Source: Bryobacterales bacterium
GTDB taxonomy: Bacteria; Acidobacteriota; Terriglobia; Bryobacterales; UBA6623
Reading direction: 5' to 3'
Length of the DNA stretch: 64,000 nucleotides
NCBI GenBank assembly: GCA_028819235.1
Contig: JAPPMC010000231.1
Span: forward strand, 24,874-88,873
Below, one piece after another: positions 28,698 through 37,442 of this stretch (within the stretch, counting starts at the first letter, position 1; each line of letters begins with the position of its first letter). The notes beneath the pieces are model-generated. The model did no database searches and was not told the origin of the DNA. It saw only the letters and a program-made list of their open reading frames with translations. The translations under genes were made by a program, and so were the position numbers.

Positions 28698-29206
28698 TCC
28701 TTCCGGGTTGGATCGCTCGCCTGGGTCTGGCAGGACTTGGTCGTGCCACCGCGCCGATGGGCGCAACAACGTGAGCCCAACCTCACTGAGTTCGGCCGAA
28801 CACGTAACGCCCATCCCACGCCGGAATCCGCGATCAACGCTACGGGAGTGGTCTGGACTACGGGAATTGCCGCCCTGTTGAGGTCGTCGATGCCTTGGCT
28901 GCAACGCTTTGGGGCAGCGTCGCTTTGCAGGGCTTACCGGACCAAGGAAGACGGTCCGTTGCTAATCAGCCCAAGACTGGGACTGGCAGTACCGGGTGAG
29001 GCGCCTCGGCGGTTGAGTCCTCGATCGGGTGCGCTTGCTCGGTTCCTCAGGGAAATGTGCCGCGATAGGGCCATCTCCCGCCACATCCTTGACCGTCAAC
29101 GAAGGTGTGCGATGTCGCTGCTCTCAACTCTGGGGCACGGGAGGCCGAACTGAGGCCCACGACCGAACGCGACGTGCCGCTGCCTTCCTGTGACAATGCT
29201 TGAACG
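28698..29206. other. Non-coding stretch, 509 bases
   Basis: No gene is supported. A forward open frame of 138 codons (28737-29153) has no recognisable motif, no signal of family membership and no good ribosome binding site. The downstream end should carry the promoter of the GIY-YIG/partner pair. Confidence 0.45.
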
Positions 29207-29914
29207 ATGATCTCGCGGCTTGACCATCTGAAGCAGTTCTATGGATTGCTGGGTGAGCTTGAGCACCGCCTGAGGGGAACGCGGAGGCTGTCGGATTGCA
29301 GCGCCAGAGCGGGGTGGCCGAAGCGCGGGGTCTACTTCTTCACCGAGCCTGGCGAGATCCGGTCGGACTCCGGCAAGGGTCCCCGCGTCGTCCGTGTTGG
29401 GACTCACGCCCTCAAGCCGGGGGCCAAGAGCACGCTCTGGAGCCGTCTCCGGCAACACAAGGGGTCGGCGAAGTCCGGATCGGGAAACCACAGGGGATCG
29501 ATCTTCAGGCTGATCGTGGGAGCAGCGCTGATCAAGCGGGATTCGGTCCATTGTCCGACATGGGAGAAGTTCAGAAGCCACGCGCCACCCGAGGTTCGGA
29601 AGTCGGAGCGGCCGGCGGAGCAAGAAGTGAGCACGGCGATCGGAGCGATGCCCTTTCTTTGGCTATCGGTTGACGACGAGCCGGGGCCCGACAGCCGACG
29701 CGGATTCATCGAACGGAATTCGATCGCACTTCTGAGCAACTACGGCAAGCGGCCGCTCGATCCGCCATCCCGTGTCTGGCTTGGTCAGGATTGCAACCGC
29801 AAGAGGGTGCGATGCTCGGGTCTGTGGAATTCCAATCACGTGGATGAAGACTACGATCCGGAGTTTCTTGAGGTACTGAAGAGGCTAGTCGCCGCGACGG
29901 AGAAGCCGTCGTGA
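29207..29914 (+). CDS. GIY-YIG-like nuclease, first gene of a two-gene module
   Basis: The 235-residue protein has a GIY-YIG-type core: GVYFFTEPGE (GIY strand), PRVVRVGTHAL (YIG strand), the catalytic-type Arg in LWSRLRQHKG, and later FIERNSIALLSN, which supplies a Glu and Asn in the expected region. A basic loop with GNHRGSIFRLIVG follows the core. GIY-YIG domains cleave DNA phosphodiester bonds. The stop codon overlaps the next gene by four bases (GTGA), so the two are almost certainly co-translated. It has no homing-endonuclease DNA-binding modules or intron context. A defence, modification-dependent cleavage or repair role is inferred, not shown. Confidence 0.7.
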   Translation: MISRLDHLKQFYGLLGELEHRLRGTRRLSDCSARAGWPKRGVYFFTEPGEIRSDSGKGPRVVRVGTHALKPGAKSTLWSRLRQHKGSAKSGSGNHRGSIFRLIVGAALIKRDSVHCPTWEKFRSHAPPEVRKSERPAEQEVSTAIGAMPFLWLSVDDEPGPDSRRGFIERNSIALLSNYGKRPLDPPSRVWLGQDCNRKRVRCSGLWNSNHVDEDYDPEFLEVLKRLVAATEKPS

Positions 29915-30582
29915 TCGTAGTGATCCAATGCGCGGCGAGAAAGCGCCACGATGCGGGCCATCTCAGAACGCCCGATGGCCGACCGATCATGTTCGTCGCG
30001 AATCCGGCCGCCGCGCCCGTCGGCGACGGGTTCAAGTACGCCCGGCCGGACGACCCGTCCCATGCCGACGGCAGGTCCTGGCGCGACGTCCTCGAGGCGT
30101 ACAACAGCCACTCAGGCAAAAACCCGCTTGGGCTCCTGCCGGCGTGGCAGCACTATGCCAACAGGACATACGGATTCTTGGCGAAGCACGAGTTCCTTGG
30201 TCTCGATCGGCTCTTCATCCTCTCCGCCGGATGGGGGCTGATTCCTGCGAGCTTTCTGACTCCCAACTACGACATTACGTTCAGCAAGGCCAAGAACGTG
30301 CAGCCGTTCAAGCGGAGGCGTCAACAGGATTCCTATCGGGACTTCTGCATGTTGCCGTCCAGCGTCCTCGATCCGATCGTGTTCCTTGGGGGAAAAGACT
30401 ATATCCGCTTGGTCTGTGATCTGACCGCGGATTCGGGGAGAGACCGAACGGTCTTCTATGCGGGGCGAGAGCCTGCGGCTCCCGGCTGCACTCTCTGCAG
30501 CTTCGGAAAGCCGTACACGAATTGGCATTATCAGTGCGCGAAGGCTCTGCTGGAAGGAAGATCTCCACTTGGCAAGGTCTGA
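29911..30582 (+). CDS. DUF6884-like partner of the GIY-YIG gene
   Basis: The 223-residue protein starts IVVIQCAARKR and contains FVANPAAAP, KYARPDD, FILSAGWGLIPASF, TPNYDITFS, VFLGGKDYIRL and a C-terminal TNWHYQCAKAL. The skeleton (C-x3-K near the start; FILSA-x2-GL; then P-x-YD) matches the DUF6884 protein at 16905-17402, although this one is longer. I do not know a characterised function. It overlaps the nuclease gene by four bases (GTGA) and ends 215 bases before a convergent Cys-rich open frame. Base modification or recognition of modified bases, with the nuclease as effector, is a hypothesis from context only. Confidence 0.65.
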   Translation: MIVVIQCAARKRHDAGHLRTPDGRPIMFVANPAAAPVGDGFKYARPDDPSHADGRSWRDVLEAYNSHSGKNPLGLLPAWQHYANRTYGFLAKHEFLGLDRLFILSAGWGLIPASFLTPNYDITFSKAKNVQPFKRRRQQDSYRDFCMLPSSVLDPIVFLGGKDYIRLVCDLTADSGRDRTVFYAGREPAAPGCTLCSFGKPYTNWHYQCAKALLEGRSPLGKV

Positions 30583-30796
30583 CCGATTGCTGGTCGGCCC
30601 CAGGCGGCGCGACGGAATCGCAGACATCGATCAAGTGGTGGCCGGAGGCGGACCTGCCGTGCGCGTTGGCCGTTCTGCCGAGGTCTCTGGTGCCTGTGTC
30701 GCTAGCGAGCGCCGCCTGTCGAGCGGACACCGTGCTCGGCCCTCTCTCGATGGCGTCTCGTGGTTCCCTCCGGCGCTGGCAGATTCGACGGTGGCC

Positions 30797-31141
30797 CTAG
30801 AGACAGATCTCGCGCTGACCGACTCTGCCCGCTCCGAAAGCCAGCCGCGTCACCGGACAGGCGGCGGGCCAGTCCCTGTGCGGCTCGACCGCCATCCCAT
30901 CGAACACCTGGTTGAGGGTGTCCACGAAGAGGTTCTTGCCGCACTGCCAAGGTCGACACGGGGAGCAGCGTTTGGCTTCCTTGACCGACCGGAAGGCAAA
31001 GCCGATCTCGTCGATGCGATAGCCGCAGTCCCCACGGGCGTGCTTGGAAAGTCTGGACGCCTGTCGGCAATCGCCGCAGTCTAGACTTGTCCTGTCGACT
31101 TCGCGACTGCTCTTGGACCGTACACGGATCTCCCAATTGTT
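30797..31141 (-). pseudogene. Startless Cys-rich open frame, possible gene relic
   Basis: This minus-strand frame of 115 codons shows strong GC-third-position bias and a protein-like composition, with LDCGDC, GDCGYRIDEI, KRCSPCRPWQCG and DGMAVEPHRDW. The clustered CxxC pairs suggest a metal-binding domain. It has no ATG, GTG or TTG before residue 70 and is bounded upstream by TAG at 31142-31144. It may be a 5'-truncated gene or one that lost its start. It converges on the GIY-YIG module, so it could be a third component. I do not recognise the family. Confidence 0.35.
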
Positions 31142-31176
31142 CTAAGCTGGACTTGGCCGAGTCCCGGAGGCCCGCT

Positions 31177-32598
31177 TTGGTATCGCGACGCAAGCTTCTG
31201 CAGTTGAGCCCACTAGGATTCGGGAGCATCGCTCTCGCCCATCTGCTGGCCGAAGAATCCGGGGCGAAGCGTGTCGTCACGCACAACGACCTCGTAGCCC
31301 GAGGAGGGCACTTCCCTGCCCGAGCAAAGGCCGTGATCCAGCTTGTTCAGAACGGCGGTCCGAGCCAGATGGACCTGTTCGACCCGAAGCCGATGCTGGC
31401 GAAGTATGCGGGCCAGCCTCACCCGGACGGCGTCGAGATCCACCAGCCGGGCAACTACAACACGCTCTTGCCGACCCCGTTTGAGTTCAGCAAGCACGGC
31501 GAATCCGGCATGGATGTCTCGGAAGTCCTGCCCCATCACGCGGGAATTGTCGACAGGCTGTGCTTCATCCGGTCCATGCACACCGAGCACAACAACCACC
31601 TCGAAGGGTTGAACATGCTGCTCACGTGCAAGATCTTTCCCGGTCGGCCGGTCTTGGGCTCGTGGATCACCTATGCGCTCGGGACCGAGAACCAGAGCCT
31701 TCCGGCATACGTTGTGCTCCGGGATCCGAAGGGCTACACGATCGGTGGCAAGCAACTGTGGGCAAACGGCTACCTGCCCGCGCTGTACCAAGGCGTCGAA
31801 TTCGCGACCACCGGCGCTCCGGTTCACCATCTGAAGCCGGCCAAGCCACTGCCTCCCGGAGTCCAGCGCGAGAGTCTCGACTACTTGGCGCGAATCAATC
31901 AACTGCATCTCGACGAGCGGCCCGGCGAGAGCGAACTCGAGGCTCGGATCAAGAATTTCGAGCTGGCTGCCCGCATGCAGGTCGAGGCCTTGGACGTCGT
32001 TGACATCAACAGCGAGTCCGAAGCCACCAAGAAGCTCTATGGAATCGACGACCCTGTCAGGGGACCGTACGGCACCCGTTGCCTGATGGCCCGCCGGCTC
32101 GTGGAGGCAGGCGTGCGCTTCGTGCAGGTGACCACGAAGCCCGGCCAACCATGGGACCACCACAACGAACTCGGCAAGAACATGCCCGTCATCGCGACGG
32201 AAACGGACCAAGGGGCGGCGGCCCTAGTGACCGACCTCGAAGCGAGAGGCCTGCTGGACGAGACCATCGTAATGTGGGCGGGCGAATTCGGCCGACTCCC
32301 GACAACCCAACGAAGCGACGGACGCGACCACAACCGCAACGCGTTCACCCTCTGGTTCGCGGGCGGAGGTTTCAAGCCCGGCTTCGCATACGGTGAGACT
32401 GACGACTTCGGGTACAAGGCAGTGATTGACCGCGTCAGCGTGCCGGACATGACAGCCACAGTGCTGCACCAACTCGGACTGGACCACAGCAAGACTGTTT
32501 ATCCGCATGCGGGCCGGCTGGAGACGCCATCCGATGTCACAGTCACCGGAGCGCGCGTTGTGGGAGACCTCCTCACGAACGAGGTCCGAACCGTATGA
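31177..32598 (+). CDS. Tat-exported DUF1501 protein (pair 1)
   Basis: The 473-residue protein begins SRRKLLQLSPLGFG, a Tat-like signal, followed by the DUF1501 alkaline-phosphatase-like fold. Family landmarks are VIQLVQNGGPSQMDLFDPKP, RSMHTEHNNH, GSWITYALG, LMARRLVEAGVRF, WDHHNELG and WAGEFGRLP. I chose TTG at 31177 because GGAGG lies 6 bases before it; the longer frame from 31087 begins inside non-coding DNA. DUF1501 proteins are secreted and nearly always paired with DUF1549/DUF1553 cytochromes. Here the cytochrome gene overlaps by four bases (ATGA). Biochemical function is not established. Confidence 0.88.
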   Translation: MVSRRKLLQLSPLGFGSIALAHLLAEESGAKRVVTHNDLVARGGHFPARAKAVIQLVQNGGPSQMDLFDPKPMLAKYAGQPHPDGVEIHQPGNYNTLLPTPFEFSKHGESGMDVSEVLPHHAGIVDRLCFIRSMHTEHNNHLEGLNMLLTCKIFPGRPVLGSWITYALGTENQSLPAYVVLRDPKGYTIGGKQLWANGYLPALYQGVEFATTGAPVHHLKPAKPLPPGVQRESLDYLARINQLHLDERPGESELEARIKNFELAARMQVEALDVVDINSESEATKKLYGIDDPVRGPYGTRCLMARRLVEAGVRFVQVTTKPGQPWDHHNELGKNMPVIATETDQGAAALVTDLEARGLLDETIVMWAGEFGRLPTTQRSDGRDHNRNAFTLWFAGGGFKPGFAYGETDDFGYKAVIDRVSVPDMTATVLHQLGLDHSKTVYPHAGRLETPSDVTVTGARVVGDLLTNEVRTV

Positions 32599-35537
32599 AG
32601 CTGCTGCTGTTCGGCGGCGTGCTCGCCTCCACTGCCGCAGTCGCCGCCGTCCCGGCCGATGGCGTTCCGGTATTCGAGAAGGACGTGCTGCCAATCTTCT
32701 CGACCTACTGCTTCACCTGCCACGGAAAGAGCTCTCCGGAACTCGGCGTAGACCTTCGCACGGCCAGGTCGGTCTTGCGAGGCGGCTTCAACGGCCCGGT
32801 TATCCGCAAGGGCTCTGCCGAGGAGAGCCGGCTGTTCCAAAAGGTCTCGGAGGCGGAGATGCCGCCGCCGGCATTCAACAGCAAGGTTCCCGAGGCGCAG
32901 GTCGAGACGATCCGGCGGTGGATCGAAGGGGGAGCGCCTTCCGAAGCCAAGGATGAAATCCCGGAAGCGGCTCGGCAGCAGATCGCACGGTTCGAGAACG
33001 ATATCCAGCCCCTTCTCAACGAACGGTGCGTTGTCTGCCATGGCGGTGACCGCCCCCAGTCCGGCTTGGACCTGTCAACACTGGCCTCGGTCCTGCGGGG
33101 CGGCGTGCACGGTCCGGTCGTGATCGAAGGCTTTTCGGACAAGAGCGTTCTCATTCGCCAGCTGGTGAGCGGAGTGATGCCGCCTGAGGGGGCGGCTCAG
33201 GCACTGAGCACCGATGAAGTTGAAGTCATCCGATCATGGATTGACGAAGGCTCATTCGCCGACTACGTCGATCTGGGGAATCCCCTGGACAGGGCTCTGA
33301 CCGAAGCCGAGGCCCCGCCGATTACTAGGGAGGACCGCGGGCACTGGGCGTTCCGGAAGCCAATCGCCGGGCCAGTGCCAGATGTGGACTCGCTAGAGCG
33401 CGTACAAGGTCCGATCGACTCCTTCGTGCTCCACAAGCTGGAGGGCGAAGGGCTCTCGATGTCAGCACCAGCGTCCAAGCGAACGCTGATGCGCCGTGCA
33501 TTCCTAGACTTGTGGGGTCTCCCACCGACCCCTGAAGAAGCTGCCGCTTTCTTGGACGATGGGGCTCCCGGCGCCTTCGACCGCTTGCTCGACCGTTTGC
33601 TGGAATCACCCAAGTACGGTCAGCGCTGGGGTCGCTTCTGGCTGGACGCAGCCGGGTATGTCGACACCACCGGGAAGGACTTCAGGGCCGAGAATCCAAT
33701 CCTCGCTCCCGGCATGTGGCGTTACCGCGACTACGTGATCGACTCGTTCAACCGGGACAAGCCTTGGGACCAGTTCCTCACTGAGCAACTCGCGGGCGAC
33801 GAACTTCATGACTGGCGGAACGCGGCCAGCTACTCGCCGGAAATGCTGGAGGGACTGATCGCTACGGGATACCTGCGGACCGTCTTGGATGCAACGGACG
33901 AAGACATCTCCGACCGGCCCGCGGATCGCTACGATACCCTCTTCGCTCTGATCGACAAGGTCGCGCGCAGTTCTATCGGCCTGACTGTTACATGCGCGCG
34001 TTGCCATAGTCACAAGTTCGATCCGATTCCGCAGCGTGACTACTACCGCTTCCTAGCTCTCCTATCTCCGGCCTACAACCCGTCGAGATGGATCCAGCCG
34101 AAAAACCGCGTCCTCTATACGGTGTCGGCGACCGAGAAGGAGAAGATCGATCGGCACAACGAGGAGGTTGATGCCGAGCTCGAGAAACTGGCTGCGCGCA
34201 TGGAAGCGATCCGAGAGCCGTACGGCGAGCAGCTGGTCGAGGAGAAACTCGAAAGAGTCCCGGAAGTGCTCCGCGGGGACCTGCGGGCCGCTCTCGCAAC
34301 GGACGCCACAGACAGAACGGAGGTCCAGAAGTACCTGATCAGCAAGTTCGAGCCATCCGTAAAGGTCACTGACAAGGAAATCGACTCCCGCGTCTCGGCT
34401 GCGGACGGCGATGAGCTGTCTCGACTCGGGCAGGATCTCGAGACTTGGCGGGGCTACCGTCACGAACTGCACAAGCTGCGAGCGCTTTGGGATGGCGACG
34501 AGCTACCCGTGATCCGCCTGCTCCAGCGAGGCAGCGTCGAAAACCCCGGCCCGGCCGTGAAGCCGGGTTTCCTGGAGATCCTCTGCAAGGAAGGAGACGA
34601 CTGCCTAGCCTCTCCCTCGCCAAACCGAGTCGGCAAGACCATGGGATACCGGCTGGCCCTAGCGGAATGGATGACCGACCCGGAGCACCCATTGACCGCT
34701 CGGGTGGTCGTGAATCGCATCTGGCAGCACCACTTCGGGACGGGGATCGTCTCGACGCCGGACAACTTCGGAAGATATGGCGCATTGCCTTCTCACCCCG
34801 AACTGCTCGATTGGTTGGCGGTCGATTTCGTCAACCACGGCTGGAGGGTCAAGCGTCTGCACAAGTTGATCATGCTTTCGTCGATCTACCAGCAGTCGTC
34901 TCGGCGGACTGACAACCCATCGGCCGAGCTTGCCCATGTCAAGGACCCCGAGAATCGACTGCTCTGGCGAAGGCCGCTGCGACGGCTGGAGGCTGAGGCT
35001 CTCAGGGACTCGATCCTCTCGGTCGCAGAGCGTCTTGACCTCACCGCGAACGGCCCGCCGGTGATGCTGGATCCCCGTTCGGACGGCCTCCAACTTCCGG
35101 TGGTGGAGGGTGCCAACAGGAGAAGTGTGTACCTCCTAGCCCGCCGGACGTGGTCTTCAACCTTCCTGACAACGTTTGATTTCCCGAACATCGACACCAG
35201 CTGCACGAACAGGGTCCCGTCGGCTAGTCCGCTCCAGTCCCTGACGATGATGAACAGTGACTTCGTCACCGAGAATGCCGCGGCCGTGGCTCGCCGTGCG
35301 ATGGAGCGTGCACAAGGGAGTGCGAACGGCACGGAGTCGATCATTCGCGCCGGCTATGGGATCGTCTTATCGCGGGAGCCGGCGCCGGAAGAAATCAAAC
35401 TTGCAGCCGGTCACCTAGAGAGGGAGCAAGCTTTGTTCGCCCGCGCGAACAGCTCGAACGACGAGGCGCTGGAGCGGTCCGTTGAGAGCTTCGCGCAAAT
35501 GCTGCTGAGTTCGAACGAGTTCCTGTACGTGGACTGA
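32595..35537 (+). CDS. Planctomycete-type cytochrome / DUF1549-DUF1553 protein with duplicated heme domain (pair 1)
   Basis: The 980-residue secreted protein (signal LLLFGGVLASTAAVAAV) has two tandem PSCyt1 heme modules with CFTCH (39-43) and CVVCH (145-149), then DUF1549 with a third site CARCHSHKFDP (about 467) and a C-terminal DUF1553 domain (ARVVVNRIWQHHFG, NRVPSASPLQSL). A long charged helix lies between these last two. The two heme modules share VLRGG-x2-GPV and MPP, so the first region looks like an internal duplication. The start overlaps the DUF1501 stop as ATGA. Such proteins are thought to take part in periplasmic electron transfer linked to glycan breakdown, but no reaction is proven. 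Confidence 0.9.
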   Translation: MKLLLFGGVLASTAAVAAVPADGVPVFEKDVLPIFSTYCFTCHGKSSPELGVDLRTARSVLRGGFNGPVIRKGSAEESRLFQKVSEAEMPPPAFNSKVPEAQVETIRRWIEGGAPSEAKDEIPEAARQQIARFENDIQPLLNERCVVCHGGDRPQSGLDLSTLASVLRGGVHGPVVIEGFSDKSVLIRQLVSGVMPPEGAAQALSTDEVEVIRSWIDEGSFADYVDLGNPLDRALTEAEAPPITREDRGHWAFRKPIAGPVPDVDSLERVQGPIDSFVLHKLEGEGLSMSAPASKRTLMRRAFLDLWGLPPTPEEAAAFLDDGAPGAFDRLLDRLLESPKYGQRWGRFWLDAAGYVDTTGKDFRAENPILAPGMWRYRDYVIDSFNRDKPWDQFLTEQLAGDELHDWRNAASYSPEMLEGLIATGYLRTVLDATDEDISDRPADRYDTLFALIDKVARSSIGLTVTCARCHSHKFDPIPQRDYYRFLALLSPAYNPSRWIQPKNRVLYTVSATEKEKIDRHNEEVDAELEKLAARMEAIREPYGEQLVEEKLERVPEVLRGDLRAALATDATDRTEVQKYLISKFEPSVKVTDKEIDSRVSAADGDELSRLGQDLETWRGYRHELHKLRALWDGDELPVIRLLQRGSVENPGPAVKPGFLEILCKEGDDCLASPSPNRVGKTMGYRLALAEWMTDPEHPLTARVVVNRIWQHHFGTGIVSTPDNFGRYGALPSHPELLDWLAVDFVNHGWRVKRLHKLIMLSSIYQQSSRRTDNPSAELAHVKDPENRLLWRRPLRRLEAEALRDSILSVAERLDLTANGPPVMLDPRSDGLQLPVVEGANRRSVYLLARRTWSSTFLTTFDFPNIDTSCTNRVPSASPLQSLTMMNSDFVTENAAAVARRAMERAQGSANGTESIIRAGYGIVLSREPAPEEIKLAAGHLEREQALFARANSSNDEALERSVESFAQMLLSSNEFLYVD

Positions 35538-35624
35538 GGTCCAGTCGCGTGGCCATCTTGCAGACCGGACAGGTGCAAGTCGCTGGAGCTGCTGGAATCC
35601 CGGCGGACCCGGTTCGCGGATAGT

Positions 35625-36866
35625 TCAGCCGGAGCGATCGAAGCTCGGAACGGCGAGTTGCTCGCCGTTCTTCAATGACGATTCGTGAGCGACGATTCCC
35701 GGCACTGTCATCGCCAGAGATTCGTACACGTCGATCACGGGCTCCCGGTCGTCGATAAGGGCGTTGACGAATTCCGCCGCGAGGAACACGTGGCTGCCGT
35801 CGTGCCCGCTCCCGTGCCGCATCGGAGCCGGCAGCATGTCGCTCTTCCAGTAATCCGGAATCTCGATCTCCCTGACACCTTCTCGACGGTCGAGGGCCGT
35901 CGAACGCGGCAGCCAAGCATCCCCGTGCAGCCCTCCCACGGACATGAACAGGGATCCTCGTTCTCCGAACCAGCGGGCCCGTTCTCCGTGGCCTCCCACC
36001 AGCCAGAAGACATTGCAGCGAGCCATGTTGCCGCGGTTGGTCCGCATCAGCGCCGACTGGTTCCAGTACGGATTCTCGTAGCGATTCTCCTGAAGCCAGA
36101 CATGCTGGCCTCCCCAGCCAAGACACGAGACGCGGTCGATGCGTTCCCGTGTCACGCCCACCAAGTGCCCCAGACAGTGGGTGGGGTAGTGCATGGGCGG
36201 GAATCCCCAGCGCCAAGAACGAGACCCATCCGGTTCATAGAAGCGGGACGACTTGTCGGCTAGGAGCGCATCAAGGTCGCCGCGGTCGTGGTAGTACTCG
36301 AGTTCCGAATAGAAGAGTTCCCCGAAACCGCTCTCTGCATGCAGGTTCCGCGCGTAGATGGTGGGCTGCCTGTAGTAGCTGGTCTCGGCCATCATGTATC
36401 GCAGACCGGTCCGTTCTTTGAGGTCCCGAAGACGATCGGCTTCTTCAACGGTCATCACCGCGGGGACTGCGGAGATTACGTGGAGCCCGCGCTCCATGCA
36501 CATCGAGACGTGGCGGAAATGGTCTGGGGCGCCGCTGAAGACTGCAATAGCGTCAAATGCGTCCGAGTGCCGGAGCATCTCTTCCAGAGAGTTGTATACG
36601 GTCTCACAACGGTACGTCGTCTGTAGCCTGTCACGCCGGTCAGCCCTCAAATCGGTGACCCCTGCGACCGTACAGTTCGGATGCTCATGCCAGTAGAACT
36701 GCGATCCGAAGCCCCCTCCCACCACTCCGATGCGAATCGCTTGAGATGACTCGGTTTGGGCTGGCAGCCCGACCGGCAAGCCCGCCGCGGCAGCGATGGC
36801 GGCGGCGTCAAGCAGGCGGTGGCCCAAGAATTCCCGTCTAGATTCCAAGCTCGAACCTCCGATCAT
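35625..36866 (-). CDS. Exported Gfo/Idh/MocA oxidoreductase
   Basis: The 413-residue protein has a Tat-like leader (SRREFLGHRLLDAAAIAAAAG), a Rossmann fold with GVVGGGFGSQF, FSGAPDHFRH and a C-terminal half with MMAETSYYRQPTIY and WGFPPMHYPTHCLGH. The EAxxP-type active-site Lys segment reads ISAVPAVM, lacking the canonical EKP, which is also true for some glycosidase-like members. It could oxidise a sugar hydroxyl with bound NAD or act as a glycosidase. ATG 36866 is preferred; the frame extends to 37019 without a signal peptide. It converges on the DUF1553 gene and stands alone on the minus strand. Confidence 0.82.
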   Translation of the reverse strand: MIGGSSLESRREFLGHRLLDAAAIAAAAGLPVGLPAQTESSQAIRIGVVGGGFGSQFYWHEHPNCTVAGVTDLRADRRDRLQTTYRCETVYNSLEEMLRHSDAFDAIAVFSGAPDHFRHVSMCMERGLHVISAVPAVMTVEEADRLRDLKERTGLRYMMAETSYYRQPTIYARNLHAESGFGELFYSELEYYHDRGDLDALLADKSSRFYEPDGSRSWRWGFPPMHYPTHCLGHLVGVTRERIDRVSCLGWGGQHVWLQENRYENPYWNQSALMRTNRGNMARCNVFWLVGGHGERARWFGERGSLFMSVGGLHGDAWLPRSTALDRREGVREIEIPDYWKSDMLPAPMRHGSGHDGSHVFLAAEFVNALIDDREPVIDVYESLAMTVPGIVAHESSLKNGEQLAVPSFDRSG

Positions 36867-36980
36867 CGGCCTGCGGAGAAGGCAGGTCCGGCAACAGGAT
36901 AGCCCACGCCCAGCCCACCGAAGAGTTGCAGCCTCTCGACGGATGCCCGTGCCTACGCTCCAAGCCGTTTGCAATCCGAA

Positions 36981-37103
36981 GGTGTCAAGAGGAACATGAG
37001 CAAGTACGCGGTCCGGCATCGTGGGCCACTATCTCGCCCAACGCAGCTGTGGAGGCCAGCTGTGGCCAACGCACCAAATTGGGTGAACTGTAGTGGGGCT
37101 AAC
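36981..37103 (+). repeat. Direct repeat copy A: IS4-type transposase C-terminus
   Basis: The sequence is an imperfect direct repeat of 38343-38465, with 43 of 49 matching bases at its start. It encodes GVKRNMSKYAVRHRGP, which resembles the C-terminal VKRKMSK tail of IS4-family transposases. It is a solo fragment: no upstream transposase sequence remains, since the Gfo/Idh/MocA gene lies directly to its left. Confidence 0.65.
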
Positions 37104-37172
37104 CGTTGGCAGGTAGCGCTCATGGCCCACCTGCAACGAACTGCAGGCCCGTTGGGCTGCCTTGGAGCTTCG

Positions 37173-37442
37173 TCAGAGTCTTGCGATGAGTCGGTCGTAG
37201 TCGGCGTGCGCTCCGATCGAAAACTACATGGTGTCATCACCTTCGAGCAGACCGACCGCACGGTATCCGCGGGCAACGCGGGCTGAGTAGATCGGCTCGT
37301 GGCCGTGCACCTTCTTGAATCGGAGGCTTTGGTGCTGGGGATTGCTTGCGAACAAACGGTACGCTTTTCTTGCGAGGCCCTGAATATCAGTCGGCAATGT
37401 GCGGTAGGCGGACCAAAAGCGGGGCGTTGCCCTCGATCTCAC
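37173..37442 (-). pseudogene. RelE/HigB-like toxin with in-frame amber codon
   Basis: The intact frame would encode 89 residues with the RelE-type pattern: RFWSAYRTLP, AYRLFASNPQHQSLRFKKVHG, YSARVARGYRAVG and, after the break, FSIGAHADYDRLIARL. Codon 73 is TAG (37224-37226) where the family has Trp (V-W-F-x-I-G-x-H). Reading through it restores the expected C-terminus including the His-Ala-Asp-Tyr motif. The gene therefore appears to be a toxin inactivated by a single TGG-to-TAG change. The GTG start overlaps the antitoxin stop by four bases (GTGA). RelE-type toxins cleave mRNA on the ribosome. Confidence 0.75.

Noticed and set aside
28737..29153. A 138-codon plus-strand frame between the sulfatase and the GIY-YIG gene
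   Set aside because: No recognisable domain, weak initiation context and mixed composition.
36969..37286. A 105-codon plus-strand open frame
   Set aside because: Its first part is the IS4 C-terminal fragment and the rest runs antisense to the toxin gene; it is not a gene in its own right.
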